A stretch of 45,639 nucleotides of DNA from Nonomuraea turkmeniaca (GTDB taxonomy: Bacteria > Actinomycetota > Actinomycetes > Streptosporangiales > Streptosporangiaceae). This document shows positions 34,603 to 43,045 of the stretch, in pieces. The notes under the pieces are model-generated. The model was not told where the DNA came from. It was given only the letters and a program-made list of their open reading frames with translations, and searched no databases. The stretch is from contig NZ_VCKY01000062.1 of NCBI RefSeq assembly GCF_005889735.1, positions 1 to 45,639 of the forward strand, written 5' to 3'. How positions within the stretch are numbered: the stretch's first letter is position 1; each line of letters begins with the position of its first letter. A program made the position numbers and the translations under genes.

Positions 34603-35103
34603 GTGCGACCGAACGAGATCACCGAGGTACTGAACCGACCGATCAGTCAGGAGCTGCTGGCTCGCGACGTGACCCGCTTGGCCTACGTCGCCAAGGACGG
34701 CACACCTCGCAATGTCCCGATCATCTTTGCCTGGAACGGCTCGGAGATCGTCATGTGCACGCCGAAGAACGCTCCGAAGCTTCAGGCCTTGAGCGAGAAC
34801 CCGATGGTTGCCCTGACGATCGACACCGAGGTGCACCCGCCCATGATCTTGCTCATCCGTGGCCGGGCCGAGCTGGACTTCGTCGATGACATCCCGGAGG
34901 AGTACCTCCAGGCGACCAGCACCTACGAGATGACGCCCGAGCAACGGGTCGTGTGGGAGGCGGAGGTGCGTTCGCTCTACCACGACGGCATGGTCCGGAT
35001 CGTCGTGACCCCGACCTGGGCGAAGCTGATCGACTTCGAGACGACTCTGCCGAGCGCGGTCGAGGAGCTGATCCGGCAGCGGGAGGAGCGTCAGCGCGCC
35101 TGA
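34603..35103 (+). CDS. PPOX-class flavin/F420-dependent oxidoreductase-like protein
   Basis: 166 residues from GTG 34603 behind an excellent GGAGGAG. The split-barrel fold of the pyridoxamine 5'-phosphate oxidase superfamily is seen in DVTRLAYVAKDGTPRNVPII, IVMCTPKNAPKLQALSENPM and RIVVTPTWAKLIDFET. Such proteins bind FMN, F420 or heme. Actinobacterial members often reduce small quinones or detoxify oxidants. It follows the VOC gene and precedes an ECF42 promoter unit, which fits an oxidative-stress setting. Confidence 0.85.
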   Translation: MRPNEITEVLNRPISQELLARDVTRLAYVAKDGTPRNVPIIFAWNGSEIVMCTPKNAPKLQALSENPMVALTIDTEVHPPMILLIRGRAELDFVDDIPEEYLQATSTYEMTPEQRVVWEAEVRSLYHDGMVRIVVTPTWAKLIDFETTLPSAVEELIRQREERQRA

Positions 35104-35203
35104 GCGCCGCACAGTCGCCCGCGCCGGGTGGATCGCCCACGCCTCAACCCCGCCACCACGGTAGGTGGAGTCTGTGAAGTCGCCGGGAAATGCCGCGAAG
35201 GGA

Positions 35204-35230
35204 TGTCGAGAACCCCCACGCGGTTTCGTC
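35204..35230 (+). promoter_or_regulatory. ECF42-type promoter of the first YCII-ECF42 pair
   Basis: TGTCGA (35204-35209) and CGTC (35227-35230), 17 bases apart, 50 bases before the ATG at 35280. The first ten bases (TGTCGAGAAC) and the CGTC surroundings (CCAGG) nearly repeat the VOC promoter. Confidence 0.7.
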
Positions 35231-35276
35231 CCAGGAAGAACACGGCCACAATGGGCCGTAGCGCACTGAGGAGAAC

Positions 35277-35687
35277 ATGATGGCCAAGTACCTGCTGCTC
35301 AAGCACTACCGGGGCGCGCCGGCACCGGTCAACGACGTGCCGACGGACCAGTGGACGCCGGAGGAGCTATCGGCCCACGTGCGGTACATGCAGGACTTCG
35401 CCGCTCGGCTCGAGGGCACCGGCGAGTTCGTCGACACCCAGGCGCTCACCCCGGAGGGCACGTTCGTCCGCTACGACGGCGAGGGGCGGCCACCGGTCAC
35501 CGACGGCCCGTTCGCGGAGACCAAGGACCTGATCGCCGGCTGGATGGTGATCGACGTCGAGACCTACGAGCGGGCGCTCGAGCTGGCCGGCGAGTTGTCC
35601 GCGGCTCCGGGTGCGGGTGGCAGGCCGGTCCAGGAGTGGCTGGAGGTGCGCCCGTTCCTGGCGGCTCCCTCGACCATCACGGAGTGA
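35277..35687 (+). CDS. YCII/DGPF-domain protein
   Basis: 136 residues from ATG 35277, or 135 from the next ATG, which has the better spacing to GAGGAG. The DGPF motif is in VTDGPFAETKDLIAGWMVID; MAKYLLLKHYRG and the C-terminal WLEVRPFL are typical of the YCII-related family. The function is unproven; members are conserved partners of ECF42 sigma factors. The stop is separated from the sigma gene start by only one base, so the two are translationally linked. Confidence 0.9.
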   Translation: MMAKYLLLKHYRGAPAPVNDVPTDQWTPEELSAHVRYMQDFAARLEGTGEFVDTQALTPEGTFVRYDGEGRPPVTDGPFAETKDLIAGWMVIDVETYERALELAGELSAAPGAGGRPVQEWLEVRPFLAAPSTITE

Positions 35688-35688
35688 C

Positions 35689-36870
35689 ATGGTGGACGAG
35701 GCCCTGCTGCGGACCCTGACCCCCGCCGTGCTCGGGACCCTCGTCCGTCGCGGAGCCGACTTCGCGTCGGCCGAGGATGCCGTGCAGGACGCCCTGGTCG
35801 AGGCCGTGCGCGTGTGGCCGGACGACCCACCGCGAGACCCCCAGGGCTGGCTGGTCACCGTGGCCTGGCGGAAGTTCCTCGACGCCGCCCGCGCCGACAC
35901 CTCCCGGCGGCACCGCGAGGTACGCGTCGAGGCGGAGCCCCTTCCCGGCCCGGGCGAGGCGGTGGACGACACGCTCCACCTGTACTTTCTGTGCGCGCAC
36001 CCGTCCCTGACACCGGCTTCGGCCGTCGCGCTCACGCTGCGCGCGGTCGGCGGCCTGACCACGAAACAGATCGCGCAGGCCTACCTCGTGCCGGAGGCGA
36101 CCATGGCCCAGCGGATCAGCAGGGCCAAGCGGACCGTCTCAGGCGTCCGGTTCACCCAGCCCGGTGACGTCGCTACCGTGCTGCGCGTGCTCTACCTGGT
36201 CTTCAACGAGGGCTACTCCGGCGACGTCGACCTCGCCGGTGAGGCGATCCGGCTCACTCGCCAGCTGGCGGTCAAGACCCACCATGAGGAGGTCGCGGGC
36301 CTGCTCGCGCTCATGCTGCTCCACCACGCGCGGCGCCCGGCACGGACCGGCCCCGACGGCAGGCTCGTGCCTCTTGCCGAGCAGGACCGCAGCCTGTGGA
36401 ACACCCGCCTGATCGCCGAGGGCGTCGACGTGCTCCAGGCGGCCCTCACCCGCGACCGCCTGGGCGAGTTCCAGGCCCAGGCCGCCATCGCCGCGCTGCA
36501 CGCCGACGCCCAGACGGCCGAGGAGACCGACTGGGTACAGATCGTCGAGTGGTACGACGAACTGGTGCGTCTCACTGGCAGCCCGGTGGCCCGCCTCAAC
36601 CGGGCCGTCGCGGTCGGCGAAGCCGACGGCCCGCGGGCCGGCCTGGCCGCTCTGGCCGGGCTCGATCCCGCTCTCCCCCGCCACGCCGCCGTCGCGGCGT
36701 ACCTGCACGAGCGTGACGGTGACCCCGTGACCGCGGCACGGCTCTACGCCGAAGCCGCCCGATCGGCGCCCAGCCTCCCCGAACGCGACCACCTCACGCG
36801 ACAGGCGGCACGGCTCAACACGCAGCTGCGCAGTCGAGCGGCGGGTGGCAGGCATTCACCGACCCGATAG
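35689..36870 (+). CDS. ECF42 group RNA polymerase sigma factor
   Basis: 393 residues from ATG 35689. Sigma region 2 (FASAEDAVQDALVEAVRVWP, WLVTVAWRKFLDAARAD), region 4 (LTLRAVGGLTTKQIAQAYLV, PEATMAQRISRAKRTV) and the long C-terminal TPR-like extension characteristic of ECF42 (GEAIRLTRQLAVKTHHEEVA, DWVQIVEWYDELVRLTGSPV, YLHERDGDPVTAARLYAEAA) are intact. ECF42 factors lack a classic anti-sigma gene and are controlled through this extension. It should recognise the TGTCGA-N17-CG(T/A)C promoters in this region, including its own. Confidence 0.93.
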   Translation: MVDEALLRTLTPAVLGTLVRRGADFASAEDAVQDALVEAVRVWPDDPPRDPQGWLVTVAWRKFLDAARADTSRRHREVRVEAEPLPGPGEAVDDTLHLYFLCAHPSLTPASAVALTLRAVGGLTTKQIAQAYLVPEATMAQRISRAKRTVSGVRFTQPGDVATVLRVLYLVFNEGYSGDVDLAGEAIRLTRQLAVKTHHEEVAGLLALMLLHHARRPARTGPDGRLVPLAEQDRSLWNTRLIAEGVDVLQAALTRDRLGEFQAQAAIAALHADAQTAEETDWVQIVEWYDELVRLTGSPVARLNRAVAVGEADGPRAGLAALAGLDPALPRHAAVAAYLHERDGDPVTAARLYAEAARSAPSLPERDHLTRQAARLNTQLRSRAAGGRHSPTR

Positions 36871-36989
36871 GGACGGTCTGCTCAACCCTGCTGGCCGGCC
36901 GACGTCGAACCCGACCTGATCCAGGCCGCCCGCGACCACCAAGCCCGTGACGCCGACGAGAGCGAGGGCGTCCCGCACGACGTCCCTGC

Positions 36990-37475
36990 CGGCGCAGCCG
37001 CCCCCGGGCCTGCGGGGCGGCACCGGGACGACAGCCGCCGTCCAGGACCTGACCGGCCGCACGGTCACCGGGAAGGTCTTCGAGGAGAAGATCAGCGGCA
37101 AGCTCGCCACCGACGACCGGCCGGACCTCCTGAGCGCGCTGGGCTACATCCGCGAGGGTGACCTGCTGACCGTCCGAGAGGTCGACCGGCTCGGCCGCAA
37201 CCTCCTGGAAGGGCTGATCGTCCTCAACGACCTGTTCCAGCAAGGCCTCGTCGTCAAGGTCCTGGAAGGCATCGCGGCCGGCGAGCACACCGAACGGTCC
37301 CTGGTCCTCGACATCGTGCTCGCCCTGGCCGAGGACCGGCGCCGCGACATCATCCGCAAGACCAAGAACGGTCTGGACCCCGCCCGCGCACGCGGCCGGG
37401 TCGGCGGCCGCCCCCCGTTGTCGAGGACGACAAACGCGCCGCGCGTACCGGCTGTCGCACACCGATCGCTAGCCG
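36990..37475 (+). pseudogene. resolvase/invertase, damaged at both ends
   Basis: The central resolvase domain is clear: KVFEEKISGKLATDDRPDLL, EVDRLGRNLLEGLIVLNDLF, ERSLVLDIVLALAEDRRRDI and RKTKNGLDPARARGRVGGRP. The first ~35 residues with the catalytic Ser are replaced by unrelated sequence, and at the C-run near 37410 the frame leaves the HTH tail (VVEDDKRAA is readable in the other frame). The right end runs into the 3' end of the convergent MBL gene. Inactive. Confidence 0.75.
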
Positions 37476-38305
37476 GGCGTCCCGTCGCGCTCGCTTCTTC
37501 GGGCGAGGCGCTGGACTTGCCCGTTGTGCACATCGCTTACCCACTCCCAGCCGGGCTTGGCCGATGGGCCGACCCGCGGGTCACTGGGAACATGGCCCTC
37601 ACGCAAGGCGAGCACGTACGCCCGATCCAGCTCGATCCGTGCGTGTACCTGATCGGCTCCGCCGACTGACCCGTGGCCAGGGACGACGACATCGACGTCG
37701 CCCGCCACGCCCTCCAGCAGCCGCAGCGCTACGAGGCAGTCCTCGATCGGGTCAACGGTGCCGTCCAAGTCGAGCATCGGAATCAAGACATCAGAGAGCA
37801 TGTCGCCGGCGACGAGAACCCCGCGTTCTTCGATGAACAGCGCCGCATGACCCGGTGCATGCGCTTGATGCTCGATGATCCGGACTTGAGGGCCATCCCA
37901 TGGAATCTGCGTCGTCTCGGCGGGCAGGGCGGTGATGTCGCCGAGCAGGTCCAGCGGGACCTTCCCGGCGATTTCCGTCTCGAGCAGGTGGGCGGCGATG
38001 CGGGCCTTCGCGTCCGGGTCGGACAGCTGCTCCCGGACGGTGGCCGCGCAGCGGGCCGTGCCGTAACGAGGGGCCGCGCCGAGCTGGGCGTGCCAGAGTA
38101 GGTGATCCCAATCCGGATGCGTCGAGAAGCCTGCCACAACGGTCTGGCCCGAATCGGACAGGTCGTTCGCGAGGCAGGCCATTTCGTGGTCCTGCACCCC
38201 GGGGTCGATGAGCAACACGCCGGCCCGGCCGTGCACGACAACGGCGTTGCTCTGGACGAACTCGCTCTCGTGGACCAGCACACCCTCCGCGACCTGCCTC
38301 AGCAC
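37469..38305 (-). CDS. MBL fold metallo-hydrolase
   Basis: 278 residues from GTG 38305 with a perfect AAAGGAGG 7 bases upstream. The metal motif reads HPDWDH at residues 63-68, so Asp65 replaces the second His of the usual HxHxDH; Asp67 and His68 are present. Further ligands are in QAHAPGHA, VAGD and VPGHG. A metallo-beta-lactamase fold hydrolase with an altered first metal site is expected; the substrate is unknown. It overlaps the end of the RibD-like gene by 7 bases, so translation is coupled. Confidence 0.88.
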   Translation of the reverse strand: MLRQVAEGVLVHESEFVQSNAVVVHGRAGVLLIDPGVQDHEMACLANDLSDSGQTVVAGFSTHPDWDHLLWHAQLGAAPRYGTARCAATVREQLSDPDAKARIAAHLLETEIAGKVPLDLLGDITALPAETTQIPWDGPQVRIIEHQAHAPGHAALFIEERGVLVAGDMLSDVLIPMLDLDGTVDPIEDCLVALRLLEGVAGDVDVVVPGHGSVGGADQVHARIELDRAYVLALREGHVPSDPRVGPSAKPGWEWVSDVHNGQVQRLARRSERDGTPG

Positions 38306-38898
38306 GAGCTCGCCTCCTTTGCATCCCGGATGGCGTAACGATGCATCGTGACGCCCTGCTCGAACGATCGCTGCTCGAGCAGGTCGAGCTCGATCGGCAT
38401 GTCGTAGTCGTCGAACAGCGGCCTGCCGAAGCCGAGGATCGCGGGATGGGTCCAGAGCATCAACTCGTCAAGAAGCCCCGCCCGGAGCAGCTGCGTCGCG
38501 AGCGCCGCGCCGCCCACACTGATGCTGCCGTCGGTTCCGGCCCGCAGGGCGGCGAGCTGCTCGATCACGTCGTCTCCGCCGATGATCCGGGTGTTGTGAT
38601 CGGCGCTGAGGCGCGTGCGGGAGACAAGCACCTTGGGCTTGGCGGTCCAGATCTCGCCGTACTCACGCATGTAGTCCGGCAGTGACGCGTCCTCGCGCGC
38701 CCGTGGCCAGTATTCCTCCATGACCTCGTAGATGACCCGGCCGTGGACCATGAGCGCGAGCGCCCGCGTCTGCGCATTAGCCTCGCGGTGCAGTTCCTCG
38801 TGGATACGCAGCCACTCGCCAGCACCGTTGTCCCCAGGAACTTGCTCGATCCGCAGGTCGAGGGACACCTGCATCGAATAGACGAAGCGGCCCATCAT
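38299..38898 (-). CDS. RibD C-terminal/dihydrofolate reductase-like protein
   Basis: 199 residues from ATG 38898 (a second ATG follows directly). The fold is shown by FVYSMQVSLDLRIEQVPGDN, LALMVHGRVIYEVMEEYWPR, KPKVLVSRTRLSADHNTRII, GGDDVIEQLAALRAGTDGSI and SVGGAALATQLLRAGLLDEL. It resembles the stand-alone reductases of the RibD_C family, which use NADPH on unknown substrates. It is divergent from an HxlR regulator with a 71-bp gap, and translationally coupled to the MBL gene downstream. Confidence 0.88.
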   Translation of the reverse strand: MMGRFVYSMQVSLDLRIEQVPGDNGAGEWLRIHEELHREANAQTRALALMVHGRVIYEVMEEYWPRAREDASLPDYMREYGEIWTAKPKVLVSRTRLSADHNTRIIGGDDVIEQLAALRAGTDGSISVGGAALATQLLRAGLLDELMLWTHPAILGFGRPLFDDYDMPIELDLLEQRSFEQGVTMHRYAIRDAKEASSC

Positions 38899-38969
38899 CG
38901 CCTCTTCCCAAGAGTGATTGTACTCTGCAACTACTATAGGTAGGGGGAAATACGTGTCAAGGAGGAATC

Positions 38970-39467
38970 GTGGAACCACGGTCCGGGTGTCCGATCAACG
39001 CCGCCGTCGAGGTGCTCGGAGATCGCTGGTCGTTGCTCGTGCTTCGCGACATCATCTTCGGCGACCGCCGCTACTTTCGGGCGCTGCTCACCGGGTCGAT
39101 CGAGGGCATCGCCTCGAACATCCTCGCCGACCGCCTCGTGCGGCTCGTCGACGCAGGGATCCTCACCCGCGGCACCGCCGCGCGGGGGCAGCGCGCTCGC
39201 TACAGCCTCACTGAAGCCGGCATCCAGACTCTTCCGATCATCTACGCCCTCGGCAACTGGGGCCTCGACTGGCGCCCGGGCAGCGACGAGCTCCGGAGCC
39301 GGCAGCAGCTCATGCGCGATGAGGGTCCGGCGTTCATCGAGGAGCTCATGGACGAGCTTCGCGTCCGCCACCTCGACGCCCCGCCGAAGCCGCACGACGG
39401 TCCAGGCCCGTTCGAGCGCCTCGACGCCGCCTACGCCGCGGCCGCCGAGCAAGAACACGTCGATTAA
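38970..39467 (+). CDS. HxlR family transcriptional regulator
   Basis: 165 residues from GTG 38970 preceded by GGAGGAA. The winged helix of the HxlR type is clear: CPINAAVEVLGDRWSLLVLR, DIIFGDRRYFRALLTGSIEG, NILADRLVRLVDAGILTRGT, RYSLTEAGIQTLPIIYALGN. A single N-terminal Cys (SGCPI) could sense oxidants or electrophiles. It is divergent from the RibD-like/MBL operon, which it probably regulates; the AT-rich gap contains CTAC-TATAG-GTAG, a small dyad. Confidence 0.9.
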   Translation: MEPRSGCPINAAVEVLGDRWSLLVLRDIIFGDRRYFRALLTGSIEGIASNILADRLVRLVDAGILTRGTAARGQRARYSLTEAGIQTLPIIYALGNWGLDWRPGSDELRSRQQLMRDEGPAFIEELMDELRVRHLDAPPKPHDGPGPFERLDAAYAAAAEQEHVD

Positions 39468-39985
39468 CGGTGACGGACCGGCCCCCGCCCTGACCTTCTT
39501 GGGCTACTGCATCGGAACGCCGGCGACGATAAGAGGCGTCCGCCGGGCTCCTTAACGTGACTGGCCGTTCGGTTGCTGAGCGGACTCGGTGGCGGTTGCC
39601 AGCTTGCCGGCGGCCGAGTAGGTCAGGGTCCAGTTCCCGTCAGAAGGGGCGGATAGCCGCGTTCTCGACACCGCGCCTCGCTGACGCGCGCCGCCCGGAT
39701 GGCGACGCTTGACCGCAGCGGGCAGACGCGCGGATCGCGGCAAGAGCGTGCGCCGCGGGCGAAACGCCGCTGAAGATTCCCGTCGCCATCTCTTCAGCCA
39801 GGTAGCGGGAAGGAATCACTGGCCGCGTCCGAATGGTTTCCCAGATCCGTGTGAGCGTTGCCACCTTCCAAAGATGCGACGTTAAGCTTTTCTGATTCAG
39901 CAGGGCGTCCGCGTCATCGGTTCGACGGGCGAAACGCGGCTCGGAGGGATCGGCTGCGTCGTGGCGAGAGATTTTTTCGGGACTG
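39468..39985. other. intergenic, no gene supported
   Basis: Open frames of 60-75 codons exist on the minus strand, for example 39552-39743 and 39640-39864. One contains WTLTYSAAGKLATATE, faintly like an RHS/YD repeat, but neither has a ribosome site or known relatives that I recognise. The ECF42 promoter for the next pair begins at 39986. Confidence 0.4.
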
Positions 39986-40012
39986 TGTCGATCCGTGCGC
40001 CGCTCGTTCGAC
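39986..40012 (+). promoter_or_regulatory. ECF42-type promoter of the second YCII-ECF42 pair
   Basis: TGTCGA (39986-39991) and CGAC (40009-40012), 17 bases apart, 55 bases before the ATG at 40068. Same spacing as the two other ECF42-type promoters. Confidence 0.65.
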
Positions 40013-40067
40013 GTGTGGGTGCGAGTGCGAGGGCCGAGCGGCGGCCCCGCCGGACGAGGAGAACACG

Positions 40068-40484
40068 ATGCCGAAGTACATGCTGATCATGCGGGGCACC
40101 GATGAGTCGAACGCGGCCATGATGGCTTCGATCGACGAGGCGATGGCCGCGACCGGCCGGTTCATCGAGGAGATGATCAAGGCCGGTGTTCTCCTCGCGG
40201 CCGAAGGGCTGGACCATCCGGGCCGGAGCGTCGTGGTCGACTTCAGCGGCGAGGCCCCGGTGGTCACTGACGGCCCGTACGAAGAGACCAAGGAGCTGTT
40301 CGGGGGCTACTTCCTGCTCGATGTCGCCTCGAAACAGGAGGCGGTCGAGTGGGCCAAGCGGGTCCCGGCGGTCCCCGGGTCCAAGATCGAGGTCCGCCGG
40401 GTGGCCGGGAGCGACGAGGTCCCGCAGGACGACAAGTACATCGCCGAGGAGCATGCCCGGCGCGAGAGCAGCGACCAGATCTGA
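40068..40484 (+). CDS. YCII/DGPF-domain protein
   Basis: 138 residues from ATG 40068, with GAGGAG 6 bases before. MPKYMLIMRGTDESNAAMM opens the family fold, and VVTDGPYEETKELFGGYFLL carries the DGP(F/Y) motif. It differs clearly from the first YCII protein, so the two pairs are old paralogues and not a recent duplication. The stop TGA (40482-40484) overlaps the sigma start ATG by one base, so the genes are co-translated. Confidence 0.9.
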   Translation: MPKYMLIMRGTDESNAAMMASIDEAMAATGRFIEEMIKAGVLLAAEGLDHPGRSVVVDFSGEAPVVTDGPYEETKELFGGYFLLDVASKQEAVEWAKRVPAVPGSKIEVRRVAGSDEVPQDDKYIAEEHARRESSDQI

Positions 40485-41699
40485 TGGGTACGGCCGACGT
40501 GGAGGCCGTCTGGCGGATCGAGTCGGCGCGGATCGTCGCCGCGCTGACCCGGTTCACCGGCGATTTCGGGCTGGCCGAGGACGCGGCCCAGGAGGCGGTG
40601 GCAGAGGCGCTGGTGTCATGGCCGCTTGCCCCTCCGGCCAATCCGGCCGGCTGGCTGATGGCCACGGCCCGGCGGCGGGCGATCGACGCGATCCGCCGCC
40701 GAGCCGCCCTCCAGGACCGATACGCCCTGCTGGCGGCCGACTCGGCGGTCGACGAAGAAGTCGACCCCGACAAGATCGATGACGACGTTGCTGGCGCTGA
40801 TGTTCGTCAGCTGCCACCCGGTGCTCTCCCCCGAGGCCCGGGTGGCGCTGACCCTGCGCGTGGTCGGCGGTCTGTCCAGCGAGGAGATCGCCCGCGCGTT
40901 CCTCGTATCCGTGCCGACCGTGCAGGCCCGCATCACCCGGGGCAAGAAGACGATCGCGGCGGCCGGGGTGCCGTTCGAGCTGCCGCGGGCCGCCGAGCGC
41001 CGGGAGCGGCTGGGCGGCGTGCTCAGTGTCCTCTACGTGATCTTCACCGAGGGGTCGACGGCCACGTCGGGCGACCGGCTGCTGCGCCCCGACGTCGCGT
41101 ACGAGGCGATCCGGCTGGCCCGCACGCTGGCCGCGCTGCAGCCGGACGAGCCCGAGGTGCACGGCCTGCTGGCGTTGTGCGAGCTGACGGCCGCGCGTTT
41201 CCCGGCCCGGACCGGCCCGGACGGTTCGCCGGTCCTGCTCGACGAGCAGGACCGGCGGCGGTGGGACTTCTCGGCGATCCGCCGTGGGCTGGCCGCGCTG
41301 GCCAAGGCATCGACTCGCGGCCTCGGCCCCTACGGCCTGCAGGCCGCGATCGCCGCCACCCACGCGTCGGCGCCCTCCGTCGAGGCGACCGACTGGGACC
41401 GGGTCGTGGTGCTCTACGAGGCACTCGGCCGGGTCGCGCCCTCGCCGGTGGTCGAGCTCAACCGGGCCGTCGCCGTGGCCATGGCCTCGGGTCCGGCGCA
41501 AGCCCTGCCCATGGTGGACGAGCTGATCGCCTTGGACCGGCTCCCCGGTTCGCATTTGGTTCCGACCGTGCGCGGTGAGCTGCTGGCCCGGCTCGGACGG
41601 CGACCGGAAGCGCGCGCCGAGTTCGAGCTGGCGGCCCGGCTCTGCGCCAACCAGCGCGAACGCTCAGTGCTGCTGCGCAAGGCGGCCGCGCTGGGCTGA
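40484..41699 (+). pseudogene. ECF42 sigma factor with a frameshift between regions 2 and 4
   Basis: ATG 40484 opens sigma region 2 (VAALTRFTGDFGLAEDAAQE, WLMATARRRAIDAIRRRAAL). After DKIDDDV an extra T (near 40789) shifts the frame; the expected LALMFVSCHPVLSPEARVAL follows in the other frame, which has its own ATG at 40779 and runs to 41699 through region 4 (LRVVGGLSSEEIARAFLVSV) and the TPR-like extension (DWDRVVVLYEALGRVAPSPV). As written the protein is split into two products. It is either a pseudogene, a sequencing error, or a two-part sigma factor with the second part re-initiated at 40779. Confidence 0.75.
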
Positions 41700-41936
41700 C
41701 TTCTCCAGCTTCCCGGACGCGGACGGCGGGAGCGGGGCGAACCCGGTGAGAAACTCGCCCACGGTCGGCGCGTCGAGCCCGTCGGCGACGTCGACGGCCG
41801 CGCGCAGCACCTCCTCGGCCTCGTGCGCGGTGATGTCCACCGCGCGCGGAGTCAGTCCGGCCTGGGCCGGGAGATCGGCGGCCCGGCGGCCGACCGCTAC
41901 GAGATCGGTCACGGGGCCCAGCGTCCTTCGAGTCAT
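41664..41936 (-). CDS. small hypothetical protein
   Basis: 90 residues from ATG 41936: MTRRTLGPVTDLVAVGRRAA, DITAHEAEEVLRAAVDVADG, DAPTVGEFLTGFAPLPPSAS. It overlaps the 3' end of the convergent ECF42 gene by 36 bases. Probably helical, no domain recognised and no strong ribosome site. The part outside the overlap reads like real protein, but the support is modest. Confidence 0.4.
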   Translation of the reverse strand: MTRRTLGPVTDLVAVGRRAADLPAQAGLTPRAVDITAHEAEEVLRAAVDVADGLDAPTVGEFLTGFAPLPPSASGKLEKSAQRGRLAQQH

Positions 41937-42007
41937 CGCGTCTAGCGATCGAGTTCATCGGAAACAATCGCTTTTCACAATGACGCCTGGCTCCTAGTGT
42001 GGCTGGC

Positions 42008-42145
42008 ATGACAATAACCGCCGTTGCACGGACCAAAGCTCGAAGCCCCCTCCTGCTCGTCGGGGCCGCCCTGGCGATCGTCGGCGGCGGCATGATCGTG
42101 GGGCTCGCGGTCGCCGTCATCGTGCGCTCCGAGTTCTCACGATAA
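42008..42145 (+). CDS. small single-span membrane protein
   Basis: 45 residues from ATG 42008 to TAA 42145. After a short basic N-terminus (MTITAVARTKARSP) one long hydrophobic helix follows (LLLVGAALAIVGGGMIVGLA, then VAVIV) with a G-rich middle, and the tail is RSEFSR. The gene precedes the alpha/beta hydrolase by 31 bp and is likely co-transcribed with it. The upstream stretch holds TTTTCACA and TAGTGT, which may be promoter elements; the start is close to the likely transcription start. Confidence 0.55.
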   Translation: MTITAVARTKARSPLLLVGAALAIVGGGMIVGLAVAVIVRSEFSR

Positions 42146-42176
42146 ATCCGGGTTCCAACAATCAAGGGAGAGTCCA

Positions 42177-42884
42177 ATGAGCACATTCGTGTTGATCCAC
42201 GGCGGCGGAGACGTCGGATGGTCCTGGCACCTGGTGGAGGCCGAGCTACGAGCGCGTGGGCACGACGTGCTGGCTCCCGACCTTCCGGGTGATGACGAGT
42301 CGAAGACCCTGGCGGACTACGCCGACGCGGTGGTCGAGGCCGTCGGTGACAAGCAGGACCTGGTCGTCGTGGGCCACTCGTTCGGCGCGTTCACCGCCCC
42401 GTTGGTCGCCGATCGGCTGCCCGTCGATGTGCTGGTCCTCCTGGCCGGCATGATCCCGTCGCCGGGTGAGTCGCCGGATGAGTGGTGGGCCAACACCGGC
42501 TACCAGAGTGCGGTGGCGGAGCAGGCCAAGCGCGATGGCGGTTTGACCGGCAGCGCGGATCCATTCGTGAGCTTTTACCACGATGTACCCCGGGCGCTGG
42601 CCGAGGAGGCGATGAGCAAGGAGCGCGACCATCCGTCCACGGCCGCATCGGCCGCTCCATGGCCGTTGGATGCGTGGCCGAACGTGCCGACGAGGTTCGT
42701 GCTCTGCAGCGACGACCGCTTCTTCCCGCCCGACTTCTTTCGCCGGCTGGTGCCCGAGCGCCTGGGTATCGTCCCCGACGAGATCCCGGGCGGCCACTGC
42801 GTCGCACTCAGCCGCCCCAGAGAGGTGGCGGACCTGTTGGCGAGCTACGCGGCTACCGCGTCTGCCACGAGGATCGAGCAGTGA
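42177..42884 (+). CDS. alpha/beta hydrolase
   Basis: 235 residues from ATG 42177 behind GGGAGAG. Fold and triad are visible: oxyanion HGGGDVGWSWH, nucleophile Ser in GHSFG, Asp in CSDDRFF and His in GGHCVALSRP. The sequence resembles small esterases of the salicylate-esterase/EstC-type branch. It may hydrolyse small esters or act as a dehalogenase-like enzyme; no substrate can be inferred. About 160 bp after it hold no certain gene. Confidence 0.88.
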   Translation: MSTFVLIHGGGDVGWSWHLVEAELRARGHDVLAPDLPGDDESKTLADYADAVVEAVGDKQDLVVVGHSFGAFTAPLVADRLPVDVLVLLAGMIPSPGESPDEWWANTGYQSAVAEQAKRDGGLTGSADPFVSFYHDVPRALAEEAMSKERDHPSTAASAAPWPLDAWPNVPTRFVLCSDDRFFPPDFFRRLVPERLGIVPDEIPGGHCVALSRPREVADLLASYAATASATRIEQ

Positions 42885-43045
42885 ACCGTTCCTTCCCCAC
42901 GGCGACGTTGCCGAGATCGCGGCTGCGTTTGTGCGAGAGCGGAACCGGCTTGGGCCCGATCGGGCCACAACCGGAACGCACCCGTGACCAGCGGCTCGAC
43001 ACCCCACTGGCATTCGATCCTCCAGGGCCGGTTGGGTGCCGGGCC

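Noticed and set aside
39552..39743. short minus-strand frame with an RHS/YD-like segment
   Set aside because: Only one weak repeat-like segment, no start signal and no context for an RHS protein.
42885..43045. 35-codon frame PFLPHGDVAEIAAAFVRERN after the alpha/beta hydrolase
   Set aside because: It reads like protein but is too short, with no start or family assignment; possibly a relic.
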